The notes under the pieces: generated by a model
The model's database searches: none
What the model was told of the DNA's origin: nothing
Seen by the model: only the letters and a program-made list of their open reading frames with translations
Source: Ruminococcaceae bacterium UBA6845
GTDB taxonomy: Bacteria > Bacillota > Clostridia > Oscillospirales > Acutalibacteraceae
NCBI GenBank assembly: GCA_002449395.1
Contig: DKDP01000001.1
Span: 1-21,619 of the forward strand
Length of the DNA stretch: 21,619 nucleotides
Direction: 5' to 3'
Translations under genes and position numbers: made by a program
Shown here: positions 14,535 to 21,619 of the stretch, one piece after another
Layout: every line of letters begins with the position of its first letter
Position numbering within the stretch: position 1 is the stretch's first letter

Positions 14535-15680
14535 ATGATTAATTTCGATTTTGACTTTTATGAAATAGTTGTATGGGTTGCCACGATTGCCTTGTGCCTT
14601 ATCACGGTGGCAGCCCGTTCAATGCCGCTCAAGGCAACCGGCGGGCTCGGGCAGCCTCTGCCGAATCCGATATCTCTAATCCTTGCTATCGCCTTTTTTA
14701 CCGCCTTTGCCGGATTGAGAAAGACAATCGGCGATACATATTACTATATGTACTCATTTGAAAGTCTTGGTGACAGTGGCAACCCGGTTAGCTTTGATAT
14801 GTTACTGAACGCAGAAGGCTTTTCATTTATACAAAACATTATTAGAAATCATACCAACGACCCGCAGGTGCTCGTTTTTGTGTGCACGGCGATCGCAATG
14901 ATTCCGTCCCTTATCTTTTTGTACGCCTATTCTTCACCGTTTGACCTCGGAATATATCTTTTCGTGACATACGGTTACCTCGGCGGAATGATGGACGGTA
15001 TGAGACAGTATATGGCGGCGTCCTTTGTTATTGCCGGTACAAAATTTCTCTTTTCAATGAAGAAGAGCTCGTTTTTTAAATATGCCGTTTTTATTTTACT
15101 GGCATACACTATCCACAAAAGTGCGTTAATAATGCTCTTGATATTTTTTGTTGTTCGCAGAAAGGCATGGAAAAAGAGCTCATATATAATAGTCCTCGCA
15201 AGCGTGGTTGTAACTGCAGGCTTTGATAAGATTCTTCCGTCATTTCTTGGTGTACTCGAGGATACAAGCTATTCGGGATATGCAACAAACGGTTGGTTCA
15301 CAAACGGTCAGGAGGGCGGCAGCAGTATAATGCGAGTTCTCGTCGCTGCGGCTCCGATTGTTGTTGCGTATCTCAACAGAGACCGAATGAAATTGCTTGG
15401 GCACATAGGCGATATATTGACCAATATGGCTTTTTTAAACGTAGCCATATATATTGTTGCCTTGTATAACTGGATTTTTGCTCGACTTGCAATCTATCTG
15501 TCTCTGTATTTCATCATTTTCACGGCATGGGTTGTGAGCTACGCCGTAAAACCAAAGGATCGTGCCATATATATTACCGGGTTGGTCATCCTCTTCTTCC
15601 TTTTTTCAAGAGGAATTGCATATCAGATAAATATGTACCAGTCGGATTACTTCCTCCCCGGCAGAAGACTTTTCAGATGA
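14535..15680 (+). CDS. EpsG-family polysaccharide polymerase
   Basis: Polytopic membrane protein of the EpsG/Wzy-like family, expected to join lipid-linked repeat units outside the membrane; 381 residues with about ten hydrophobic segments. Family marks include GLRKTIGDTYYY (60-71) after an early helix, GGMMDGMRQYMAASF (150-164) and YTIHKSAL (191-198). A loop at about 240-265 is Gly/Asn/Ser rich, between helices. ATG at 14535 follows GAGAAAGG. The 53-base gap to the preceding gene is the longest in the cluster before the kinase. It contains a small GGGG/CCC hairpin-like stretch with no T run, so it is not a convincing terminator. The polymerase normally fixes the linkage between repeats, which cannot be deduced here. 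Confidence 0.88.
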   Translation: MINFDFDFYEIVVWVATIALCLITVAARSMPLKATGGLGQPLPNPISLILAIAFFTAFAGLRKTIGDTYYYMYSFESLGDSGNPVSFDMLLNAEGFSFIQNIIRNHTNDPQVLVFVCTAIAMIPSLIFLYAYSSPFDLGIYLFVTYGYLGGMMDGMRQYMAASFVIAGTKFLFSMKKSSFFKYAVFILLAYTIHKSALIMLLIFFVVRRKAWKKSSYIIVLASVVVTAGFDKILPSFLGVLEDTSYSGYATNGWFTNGQEGGSSIMRVLVAAAPIVVAYLNRDRMKLLGHIGDILTNMAFLNVAIYIVALYNWIFARLAIYLSLYFIIFTAWVVSYAVKPKDRAIYITGLVILFFLFSRGIAYQINMYQSDYFLPGRRLFR

Positions 15681-15689
15681 GGTATTGAA

Positions 15690-16838
15690 ATGAAGTATTT
15701 TATGTTTAATCATGTCGGCAGTGAAAATCACGGATGCGAGGCTCTTGTAAGAGGCAGTATGAATATAATTTGCAACAGCGACAAAAATGCCGACTTCGTT
15801 CTCTCTTCATACAATCCCGAATCCGACACCGGGTTTAAAGGGGTAACCGTAAAATCTGCGGAAACAAGGAATTTGAACAGCTTTGAAAAGATCATTGCGG
15901 CAATGGATCTTAAGATCAACCATTCGGAGATTTACTCCCTCGAGAAAATGTATTCTCCGATTGTTGCCGACGCGGAAGATTGCGATATATGTCTTTCAAT
16001 CGGCGGAGATACTTACTGCTACGGTGATAATCACGGGATTCAGGTTCTGACTCACGAATTAAAAAAATCGGGTAAAAAGGTGGTTCTTTGGGGTGCATCC
16101 ATCGGTGAAAGAGATCTTACCGAGCAAAAGCTTGAAAGCCTTAAGGATTTTGACGCTGTATTTACAAGAGAACCGATTACCTATTCTCTGCTTAAAGATA
16201 AAAATGCAAATGATAATATTTATCTTTTTTCAGATCCCGCTTTTTGTATGGAAAGAGAGAGCGTTAAACCGATCGACGGTTTTACAAGAGGAAATACGCT
16301 CGGGCTTAATATTAGTCCGCTGATTGCGGCAGACAACCAAAAGACATATGAAATTATTGAGGATTTTCTTTCATATGTTTTTGCAAATACAACACTGAAA
16401 GTTCTTTTGATTCCGCACGTTGTTGAAAAAAATAACAACGATTATGATTTTATGAAGCCGATTTATAAAAAGTTTTCCGACACGGAAAGAATTGCTGTTC
16501 TTCCGACGAATCTCAATGCTATGCAGTATAAAGGCTACATTGCCAACACAAGATTTTTTATCGGAGCGAGAACCCATGCGACGATCGCCGCATATTCAAG
16601 CGGTGTTCCGACAATCGCACTCGGTTACAGCGTAAAAGCAAGAGGAATTGCAAAGGATATTTTCGGCGAAGAAAAATACGTGCTTAATTTCTCCGATATT
16701 GAGAGTTTCGAGCCGCTCAGAGACGAATTTTTGAAACTCATTGAAAACGAAAATGATATTCGCCGAGAGCTGATGACGAGTATCCCTCTGAGAATGAGAA
16801 GTGCAATGGAAGCGGGAGAGATGCTTCAGAAAATATGA
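15690..16838 (+). CDS. Polysaccharide pyruvyl transferase family protein
   Basis: Member of the CsaB/GumL/EpsO superfamily (PF04230 type), which transfers pyruvate from phosphoenolpyruvate to a sugar as a ketal and so gives the polymer negative charge. It has 382 residues, no membrane segment, and a GT-B-like fold. Visible marks are HVGSENHGCEALV (8-20) at the N-terminus, SIGGDTYCYGDNHG (103-116), WGASIGERD (134-142), FTREPITYSLL (158-168), and GARTHATIAAYSSGVPTIALGYSVKARGI (292-320) with the conserved His296. ATG at 15690 has GATGAGG upstream and lies 9 bases after the polymerase stop. Some members carry out other transfers, so pyruvylation is probable rather than certain. Confidence 0.9.
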   Translation: MKYFMFNHVGSENHGCEALVRGSMNIICNSDKNADFVLSSYNPESDTGFKGVTVKSAETRNLNSFEKIIAAMDLKINHSEIYSLEKMYSPIVADAEDCDICLSIGGDTYCYGDNHGIQVLTHELKKSGKKVVLWGASIGERDLTEQKLESLKDFDAVFTREPITYSLLKDKNANDNIYLFSDPAFCMERESVKPIDGFTRGNTLGLNISPLIAADNQKTYEIIEDFLSYVFANTTLKVLLIPHVVEKNNNDYDFMKPIYKKFSDTERIAVLPTNLNAMQYKGYIANTRFFIGARTHATIAAYSSGVPTIALGYSVKARGIAKDIFGEEKYVLNFSDIESFEPLRDEFLKLIENENDIRRELMTSIPLRMRSAMEAGEMLQKI

Positions 16839-16851
16839 CGGGAGTGACATT

Positions 16852-18036
16852 ATGAAAAAGCAAATACTTTTTGTCATCCCATCTATGCGAAGCGGCGGAG
16901 CGGAAAAAAGTCTTTTGACTTTGCTGACTCTCTTTGATTACAGTCAATACGACGTCGATCTCCTTTGCTTTCGTCACGACGGACTGTTTTTCGATAAGAT
17001 TCCGAAAGAGGTTAACATTATCTCAGGTAACAAAAACTACGAAATGTTTGACGGTGACGCTTTAACCTCAGTAAAATATTTTCTTAAAAGAGCAAAGATT
17101 CTTTCTGCAATTGACAGATGGAAGTATTCAAAAATCTATAAAGTGTCCGACGATCACGAGCGGGAAGAGATTCAGTGGAGATATCTGAAAAGACAGCTTC
17201 CGAAGTTAAAAAAAGAGTATGACTGCGCTGTCGGGTATCTTGAGGGAAATGCCGACAGATATGCCGTCGAATGCGTCTGTGCAAAGAAGAAGTTCTGTTA
17301 TATCCACAATGATATAAAGAAACTCGGATTTGATCAAATCAGTTGTCAGGAAACATTTCGTTTTGCCGACAGAATTGTAACAGTTTCGAATGAATGTGAA
17401 TCCAGCCTTTTATATTTTTTTCCGAAATATTCTGAAAAATTTATTGTAATCGAAAATATTACGAGCCGTGACATACTTTTTAATGAAAGTATATTATTCT
17501 CGCCATACCGAGAAGAGGATGCAATAAAAATTTGTACAGTAGGCAGATTTTCAGAACAAAAAAACATTCCTCTTGCAGTTGACGCCTGTGCCGAGCTTGC
17601 AAGCAGAGACCGGAATATCAAATGGTATCATATCGGTGACGGACCGCTGAGAGATGAAGTAAGAAATTATGTTGAGAAAAAAGGTGTGGCTGGCCGTTTC
17701 ATTATGCTTGGAGAAAAATCAAATCCCTACCCATATATCGGTCAATGTGATATTTACGTTCAGCCGTCTCTTTTTGAGGGCAAATCAATTGCAATTGACG
17801 AGGCAAAATGCCTTTGCCGTCCGATTGTTGTGACCGATTTTTCAACAGTTCACGATCAGATAACCGACGGGGTCAACGGATTGATATGTCGGATGGATAA
17901 AAATGATATGGCGGATAAAATCGAATACCTTATTGAAAACAAAAGCGAGAGAACAAGGCTGACCGAGAATCTCTCCCGTGAAAAAGTCGGAAACGAAGAA
18001 GAAATTTTTAAATTATATGAGCTGATCAACAAATGA
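16852..18036 (+). CDS. GT4-family glycosyltransferase
   Basis: Second GT-B glycosyltransferase of the cluster, 394 residues, cytoplasmic. The N-terminus MKKQILFVIPSMRSGGAEKSL (1-20) has the GGAE glycine-rich loop typical of GT4. The donor domain has GRFSEQKNIPL (231-241) and SLFEGKSIAIDEAKCL (306-321), with the E-x7-E pair Glu309 and Glu317. The frame is open back to 16801, but ATG at 16852 is the true start: GGGAG sits 7 bases upstream, and the extension would overlap the end of the pyruvyl transferase gene and add sequence not belonging to the family. The gap is 13 bases. The segment at about 60-125 is longer and more charged than in the other GT4 protein. The substrate is unknown. Confidence 0.93.
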   Translation: MKKQILFVIPSMRSGGAEKSLLTLLTLFDYSQYDVDLLCFRHDGLFFDKIPKEVNIISGNKNYEMFDGDALTSVKYFLKRAKILSAIDRWKYSKIYKVSDDHEREEIQWRYLKRQLPKLKKEYDCAVGYLEGNADRYAVECVCAKKKFCYIHNDIKKLGFDQISCQETFRFADRIVTVSNECESSLLYFFPKYSEKFIVIENITSRDILFNESILFSPYREEDAIKICTVGRFSEQKNIPLAVDACAELASRDRNIKWYHIGDGPLRDEVRNYVEKKGVAGRFIMLGEKSNPYPYIGQCDIYVQPSLFEGKSIAIDEAKCLCRPIVVTDFSTVHDQITDGVNGLICRMDKNDMADKIEYLIENKSERTRLTENLSREKVGNEEEIFKLYELINK

Positions 18037-18045
18037 GGCGAAGCA

Positions 18046-19206
18046 ATGACCGTACTTATAATTTTACTTTTAATTATTATAGCCGTTATAGGATATGACT
18101 TATGGGAAGAGTTTTTTACCTGGCTCAGCCGAATTAAAATCGGACGGCTGTCCGAATCCGAATGGCAGAACAAAACTAAAAAAGTTTTGCTTAAATGGAT
18201 AAAAAACGGAGCGCCCGAGGTTCTTTTAAACGACAGCAAAAAGTCGAGCATTATAAAAAAAATAAACGATTACGGAAAAATAACATCCGTTACATATTGG
18301 CAGGACGCTGCACTTCTCAAAGCGACGAACTGTATGAAAGATGACGATGTCGGCTCGGAGGTAAACAGTCTTGTCTCCCGATATATTCCCGGCGATGACG
18401 GCGAATGGAAAATTATTCCAAAAAGAATTGACTGCGCTATGCTCTGCTATGAGATTCTTTCAAGCAGATATACCGACAACAATGCTCTTAAACCTGCGAT
18501 GGATTACACAGCAAATATGCTGAAAGAAGCCGCAAAAAAACACGGAACGATTCCGTATAACGAAAGCATTCCCGAATACAGATTTGTTGACACTGTCGGA
18601 ATGATTTGTCCGTTTATGATGAAATATGCTCTCACATATAACGAGGAAGAATGCATCACCCTTGCGATGAATCAGATAAGGGAGTACCGTGAACACGGAT
18701 TTAACGATAAAATAAAAATTCCTTTCCACAGCTTCAAAGAGGAAAGCTATGAGCTGCTCGGAGTATGCGGATGGGGCAGAGGCTGTGCCTGGTGGGCGAT
18801 AGGAATTATCGACAGTCTGAAAGCCCTTCTTCAAAGCGACGGACACAATAAAGAAAAAGCCGAGCTTTTGAAGCTCTCGATTGAAATTCTTGACGCTCTT
18901 AAGGGATATATTCACGATGACGGAACGGTTGACAGAATGGTATTGAACTTTTCAATTCCCGACAGCTCCGCCTGTGCAATGCTTGCATACTGCTACTCAT
19001 ATATGGCAGACCTTTTAAAAAATGACGAATATAAAAATCTTGCAATAAAGATGAAAGAAAAGCTGAGATCGGTCACGCGCAGAAACGGTATTGTCGATCT
19101 TTCTCAGGGAGACACGCACGGAATCGGTTTCTACTCCGAAAAATTATGCGTTGTCCCCGCCGCTCAGGGCTTTGCAATTGCGACAAGCGAAATTCTCGGC
19201 AAATAA
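18046..19206 (+). CDS. Membrane-anchored GH88/GH105-like protein
   Basis: A 386-residue protein with one N-terminal membrane helix (about 2-17) and a soluble domain resembling the (alpha/alpha)6-barrel family of unsaturated glucuronyl and rhamnogalacturonyl hydrolases (GH88/GH105, YteR-like). Supporting motifs are RFVDTVGMICPFM (179-191), where Asp182 aligns with the catalytic Asp, and CGWGRGCAWWAIG (241-253), close to the family GRGN-W signature with Cys in place of Asn. DSSACAMLAYCYSYM and DTHGIGFYSE follow toward the C-terminus. The usual H-G/A-W/Y-D motif is replaced by FHSF around 227-230. ATG at 18046 follows GAGGCGA, 9 bases after the preceding gene. GH88/105 enzymes act on lyase products, but no lyase is present, so the function here is open: polymer editing, or a non-hydrolytic role. 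Confidence 0.78.
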   Translation: MTVLIILLLIIIAVIGYDLWEEFFTWLSRIKIGRLSESEWQNKTKKVLLKWIKNGAPEVLLNDSKKSSIIKKINDYGKITSVTYWQDAALLKATNCMKDDDVGSEVNSLVSRYIPGDDGEWKIIPKRIDCAMLCYEILSSRYTDNNALKPAMDYTANMLKEAAKKHGTIPYNESIPEYRFVDTVGMICPFMMKYALTYNEEECITLAMNQIREYREHGFNDKIKIPFHSFKEESYELLGVCGWGRGCAWWAIGIIDSLKALLQSDGHNKEKAELLKLSIEILDALKGYIHDDGTVDRMVLNFSIPDSSACAMLAYCYSYMADLLKNDEYKNLAIKMKEKLRSVTRRNGIVDLSQGDTHGIGFYSEKLCVVPAAQGFAIATSEILGK

Positions 19207-19225
19207 TCGGAAAAGGAGTGAAATT

Positions 19226-19984
19226 ATGATAGATCTTCACTGTCACATTCTTCCCGGAATGGACGACGGCTCAAAGAATATGGATACCTCTGTGCAAATG
19301 TGCCGAATCGCACGACAGAACGGAATCAAACATATAGTCTGCACTCCGCATATAACAACCATCGGCGATATTGACGGCTTTGTCAGAGTCAGAAATGCAA
19401 AGCTGCGTGAATTGCAGGATATCATAAAGCAAATGGATCTCGGGATTACGCTTTACCCCGGCGCCGAGGTTTATGTTGACGACGATATTTTCTTTTCAAC
19501 GGATCTCAGACGGCTTGCAATCAACGGAAGCCGTTACATTCTTGTTGAATTTGCTTTCAGAAATGTTTCGATGAAAAGAATTGTCAATTATCTCAATACG
19601 ATTATAGATATGGGGCTCATACCCATTGTTGCGCACCCAGAAAGATACGAATATTTTCAGTTTGATTACGATGAAGTAAATATGCTTATTCGCAACGGCG
19701 TACTTTTTCAGATCAATGCGTCAAGTCTTGCAAGCCTCGACGGACCTCAGGAGTTTGAACTCGCCTATGCGATGGCATTTACCGGAGCTGCGTCGTTTAT
19801 TGCAACCGACGCTCACTCATCCCATTACAGAATGAACGATCTTTTGAATATGATGAACTTTTTCCCGCCGGACATCAGCCAGTTTAATATGCAGATGATG
19901 GTGCACGATGCGGCAAAATGTGTTCTTACGGACAAAGAAATTCCCATTATAAACCGTTCGGAAATATACAAAAGAGGCTTTTAA
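19226..19984 (+). CDS. CpsB/YwqE-type tyrosine-protein phosphatase (PHP domain)
   Basis: Metal-dependent phosphatase that removes phosphate from the tyrosine kinase controlling EPS chain assembly. It has 252 residues, normal for CpsB/CapC/YwqE. The PHP motifs are in order: MIDLHCHILPGMDDGS (His5, His7, Asp14), CTPH (His42), GAEVY (Glu81), VEFAF (Glu108), AHPERY (His137) and TDAH (Asp195, His197). The open frame extends back to 19091, but ATG at 19226 is chosen. AAAGGAGTG lies 7-15 bases upstream, the protein then begins directly at the first metal-binding motif, and the longer version would overlap the preceding gene by 116 bases. It directly precedes the kinase gene, the usual cps arrangement. 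Confidence 0.95.
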   Translation: MIDLHCHILPGMDDGSKNMDTSVQMCRIARQNGIKHIVCTPHITTIGDIDGFVRVRNAKLRELQDIIKQMDLGITLYPGAEVYVDDDIFFSTDLRRLAINGSRYILVEFAFRNVSMKRIVNYLNTIIDMGLIPIVAHPERYEYFQFDYDEVNMLIRNGVLFQINASSLASLDGPQEFELAYAMAFTGAASFIATDAHSSHYRMNDLLNMMNFFPPDISQFNMQMMVHDAAKCVLTDKEIPIINRSEIYKRGF

Positions 19985-19986
19985 TG

Positions 19987-20015
19987 TTGACTAATTGCTT
20001 GATATAAATTATAAT
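19987..20015 (+). promoter_or_regulatory. Near-consensus promoter of the tyrosine kinase gene
   Basis: -35 TTGACT (19987-19992), exact 17-base spacer, perfect -10 TATAAT (20010-20015), in the 54-base gap after the phosphatase gene. Initiation near 20022 would put the start almost on top of the GGAG ribosome site (20024-20027), giving an unusually short leader. Confidence 0.7.
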
Positions 20016-20038
20016 GAATAAATGGAGTTGATTTGAAA

Positions 20039-21619
20039 ATGCAGGAATTGGATGTCGGCAAGAACATATACTACAACGAATCCGGTCCGTCTCTTGATAT
20101 GGGAAGATTGGCAAAAAATCTTCTTTCCAATCTTTGGGCTATATTGCTTGTCGGCGCAATTTTCGCCGGTGCCGCCTTTGCGATTGCAAAAGCGACCTAC
20201 GTTGAAACCTACCGTGCGTCAATGAAGCTCGGATTTATGGAAACCCACTATGTTATTGTTAAGGATTATTCCAACAGCAAGGATTCCACACCGCAGTATA
20301 AGCAGGAAACAAAATTTTCGAGCAACGCTCAGATAGCCTATTATCAGGATCTTATCAAGGGCGATGAAATGCTGAACAACATTCAGCAGGCTCTTGCCAA
20401 CGATGAGGTAGGCAACGAATACACGACCTCATTCATTGAAAACAGCCTCTCGGTTGAGGATACCGGAATCGGCGGATTTTTCATTATCAGCGTCACCAGT
20501 ACGGACAAGGGCTACTGCGAAAGGGCCCTCAAGGTTGTTCTTGAAAAGTTCCCGGAGTATGTTCAGAGCTATGATAACACAATTTCAATTAAGGTTATCA
20601 AGAACCCGACCGCTCCCGCCGTTTGCAACTCCGACGATGCGACGACCAAAGCGATCTACGGATTTGTTCTCGGTGCAGCTATTGTTGCGTTCATCATATT
20701 TATTATAACAATCACAACGAATACGGTTCTCACTCTTGACAATCTCAGAAGAGACGTCAACGTTACGGTTCTCGGATCGGTTCCGCTGCTTGAAAAGAGA
20801 TCGGGACTGTTTAATCAGAAGAAAAAATCTCCGCAGGGCTCTCTGCTTATTACGGACACATCAAAGGTCAGCTTTGCGTTTGTCGAAAGCTTCAAAGCCA
20901 TACGTACCAAAATTGAAAATGTCAAAGCCGAAAAGGGCTACAAGGCATTTGTTATCACAAGCACCTATGAGGACGAGGGAAAAACAACCGTTGCGGTCAA
21001 CATTGCCTGCTCCCTTGCGCAGAAAGGTAAATCCGTTCTCCTCATAGACAGTGACCTCAGAAAGCCCGCCGTTCTCCATGCGGTCGGCGTTAAGAGCGAC
21101 ACGAGATACGGTCTTATTCCCATCATCAAGGGAACGTCAACCTATGTTGACTCCATCAAATTTATTAAGTCACTCGGCATTTTCGTATTGCCGACAGGCG
21201 GTATTTCTCTGAAGTCCACCGAAGTCCTCGATACGGACAAGGTTAAGGCAGTCATTGAGCAGGCACGCAAGGAGTTTGATTACATCATCATCGACTCCCC
21301 GCCCGCCCACGTTGTTTCCGACAGCCTGGTTATTGCTCCTCTTGCGGACGGAATTATTTACAACATTCGCCGTGACTACGCAAAGGTCAATGAGATCAAC
21401 CGTACTCTTGAGGAAATCAGAAGCGCAGACATTGAGATTATCGGCGCCGTCTTTACCATGAGTGCAGGTGAAGAGAACAGCAGATATTATCGCCGCAAGG
21501 GTTATATGCGTTACGGCGGATATTACGGAAGATACGGCCGCAGAAAGAAGAAGTCATCCGGCGGAGGCTATGGCTACGGCTATGGTTACGGCGGCAACGG
21601 TTACGGTTATGGTTACGGC
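20039..21619 (+). CDS. Fused polysaccharide co-polymerase and BY-type tyrosine kinase (3' end beyond window)
   Basis: Translated by hand: 527 residues visible, still open at the window end. The N-terminal Wzz/CpsC-like part has membrane helices at about 31-52 and 207-229 around an extracytoplasmic domain. The C-terminal part is a bacterial tyrosine kinase like CpsD/YwqD: ESFKAIRTK (283-291), Walker A STYEDEGKTT (308-317), Walker A' LLIDSDLRK (334-342) and Walker B DYIIIDSPP (414-422). From 481 the tail is basic and Tyr-rich, then becomes a Gly-Tyr repeat, giving 14 Tyr in the last 47 visible residues; these are candidate autophosphorylation sites and targets of the phosphatase. Walker A lacks the usual Pro. 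Start choice: ATG at 20039, 11 bases after GGAG; in-frame TTG at 20033, 5 bases after it, is also possible. Most Firmicutes keep the two parts as separate genes, whereas here they are fused as in proteobacterial Wzc. Confidence 0.93.
   Translation, partial: MQELDVGKNIYYNESGPSLDMGRLAKNLLSNLWAILLVGAIFAGAAFAIAKATYVETYRASMKLGFMETHYVIVKDYSNSKDSTPQYKQETKFSSNAQIAYYQDLIKGDEMLNNIQQALANDEVGNEYTTSFIENSLSVEDTGIGGFFIISVTSTDKGYCERALKVVLEKFPEYVQSYDNTISIKVIKNPTAPAVCNSDDATTKAIYGFVLGAAIVAFIIFIITITTNTVLTLDNLRRDVNVTVLGSVPLLEKRSGLFNQKKKSPQGSLLITDTSKVSFAFVESFKAIRTKIENVKAEKGYKAFVITSTYEDEGKTTVAVNIACSLAQKGKSVLLIDSDLRKPAVLHAVGVKSDTRYGLIPIIKGTSTYVDSIKFIKSLGIFVLPTGGISLKSTEVLDTDKVKAVIEQARKEFDYIIIDSPPAHVVSDSLVIAPLADGIIYNIRRDYAKVNEINRTLEEIRSADIEIIGAVFTMSAGEENSRYYRRKGYMRYGGYYGRYGRRKKKSSGGGYGYGYGYGGNGYGYGYG
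21566..21619 (+). repeat. Coding Gly-Tyr hexamer repeat
   Basis: Tandem GGY-TAY units (GGC or GGT followed by TAT or TAC), four units, a GGC-AAC interruption, then three more, still continuing at the window edge. It encodes the Gly-Tyr tail of the tyrosine kinase. Third bases vary between units, which points to selection on the protein sequence more than to a very recent expansion. Confidence 0.85.

Noticed and set aside
16801..16851. N-terminal extension of the second GT4 glycosyltransferase
   Set aside because: It overlaps the end of the pyruvyl transferase gene and lacks a ribosome site; GGGAG before 16852 and the family N-terminus fix the start.
19091..19225. N-terminal extension of the PHP phosphatase
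   Set aside because: It would overlap the GH88/105-like gene by 116 bases, has no ribosome site, and adds residues before the family's normal N-terminal metal motif. The AAAGGAG site supports 19226.
1..21619. CRISPR arrays, tRNA or rRNA genes, prophage genes
   Set aside because: No regularly spaced direct repeats, cloverleaf-like sequences, rRNA-conserved stretches or phage structural genes were recognised on reading both strands. The only mobile element is the transposase at the left edge.

Overview
The window looks like a chromosomal segment of a low-to-mid GC Gram-positive anaerobe of the Clostridia, most likely Ruminococcaceae/Oscillospiraceae (inference from protein style, not a database match). 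The signs are AGGAGG-type ribosome sites before nearly every gene, frequent GTG and TTG starts, sigma-A promoters with 17-bp spacers, a VanY-type carboxypeptidase, and exopolysaccharide (EPS) genes of the Firmicutes eps/cps kind (EpsC-, EpsG-, EpsL- and CpsB-like).

Left part (1-3650, minus strand): an IS1182-type transposase cut by the window edge, two hairpins at the likely element boundary, a lipoprotein of unknown function, and a polytopic M28 metallopeptidase whose catalytic domain is interrupted by two membrane helices. A VanY-like D,D-carboxypeptidase (3682-4545, plus) diverges from the peptidase; the two promoters overlap around a palindrome.

Middle (4542-8217, minus): one tight operon reading prfB (release factor 2, without a programmed frameshift), a cyclase/kynurenine-formamidase-like enzyme, a cytoplasmic GH29 alpha-L-fucosidase and a small undecaprenyl-phosphate sugar phosphotransferase. 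Its last gene runs tail to tail into the carboxypeptidase gene with a 4-base overlap. Diverging from prfB is a zinc-finger plus DUF2628 membrane protein followed by galU; a 16-bp-stem bidirectional terminator then separates galU from a small convergent gene of unknown function.

Right part (10827-window end, plus): a nine-gene EPS cluster behind a good promoter at 10733-10761. In order: UDP-GlcNAc 4,6-dehydratase-type CapD/EpsC protein, initiating sugar phosphotransferase, GT4 glycosyltransferase, EpsG-type polymerase, pyruvyl transferase, second GT4 glycosyltransferase, membrane-anchored GH88/GH105-like protein, CpsB/YwqE-type PHP tyrosine phosphatase, and a Wzc-like fused co-polymerase/tyrosine kinase with its own near-consensus promoter and a Gly-Tyr repeat tail running off the window. 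Together they would prime, extend, pyruvylate and polymerise an EPS under tyrosine-phosphorylation control, with GalU supplying UDP-glucose. No flippase (Wzx/EpsK) is present; it is presumably outside the window.

The least ordinary items are the M28 peptidase with a membrane hairpin between its first metal ligands, the fused BY-kinase with the Gly-Tyr tail, and the GH88/105-like protein inside a synthesis operon. No tRNA, rRNA, CRISPR array or riboswitch was recognised, and no stretch longer than 300 bases lacks a gene.
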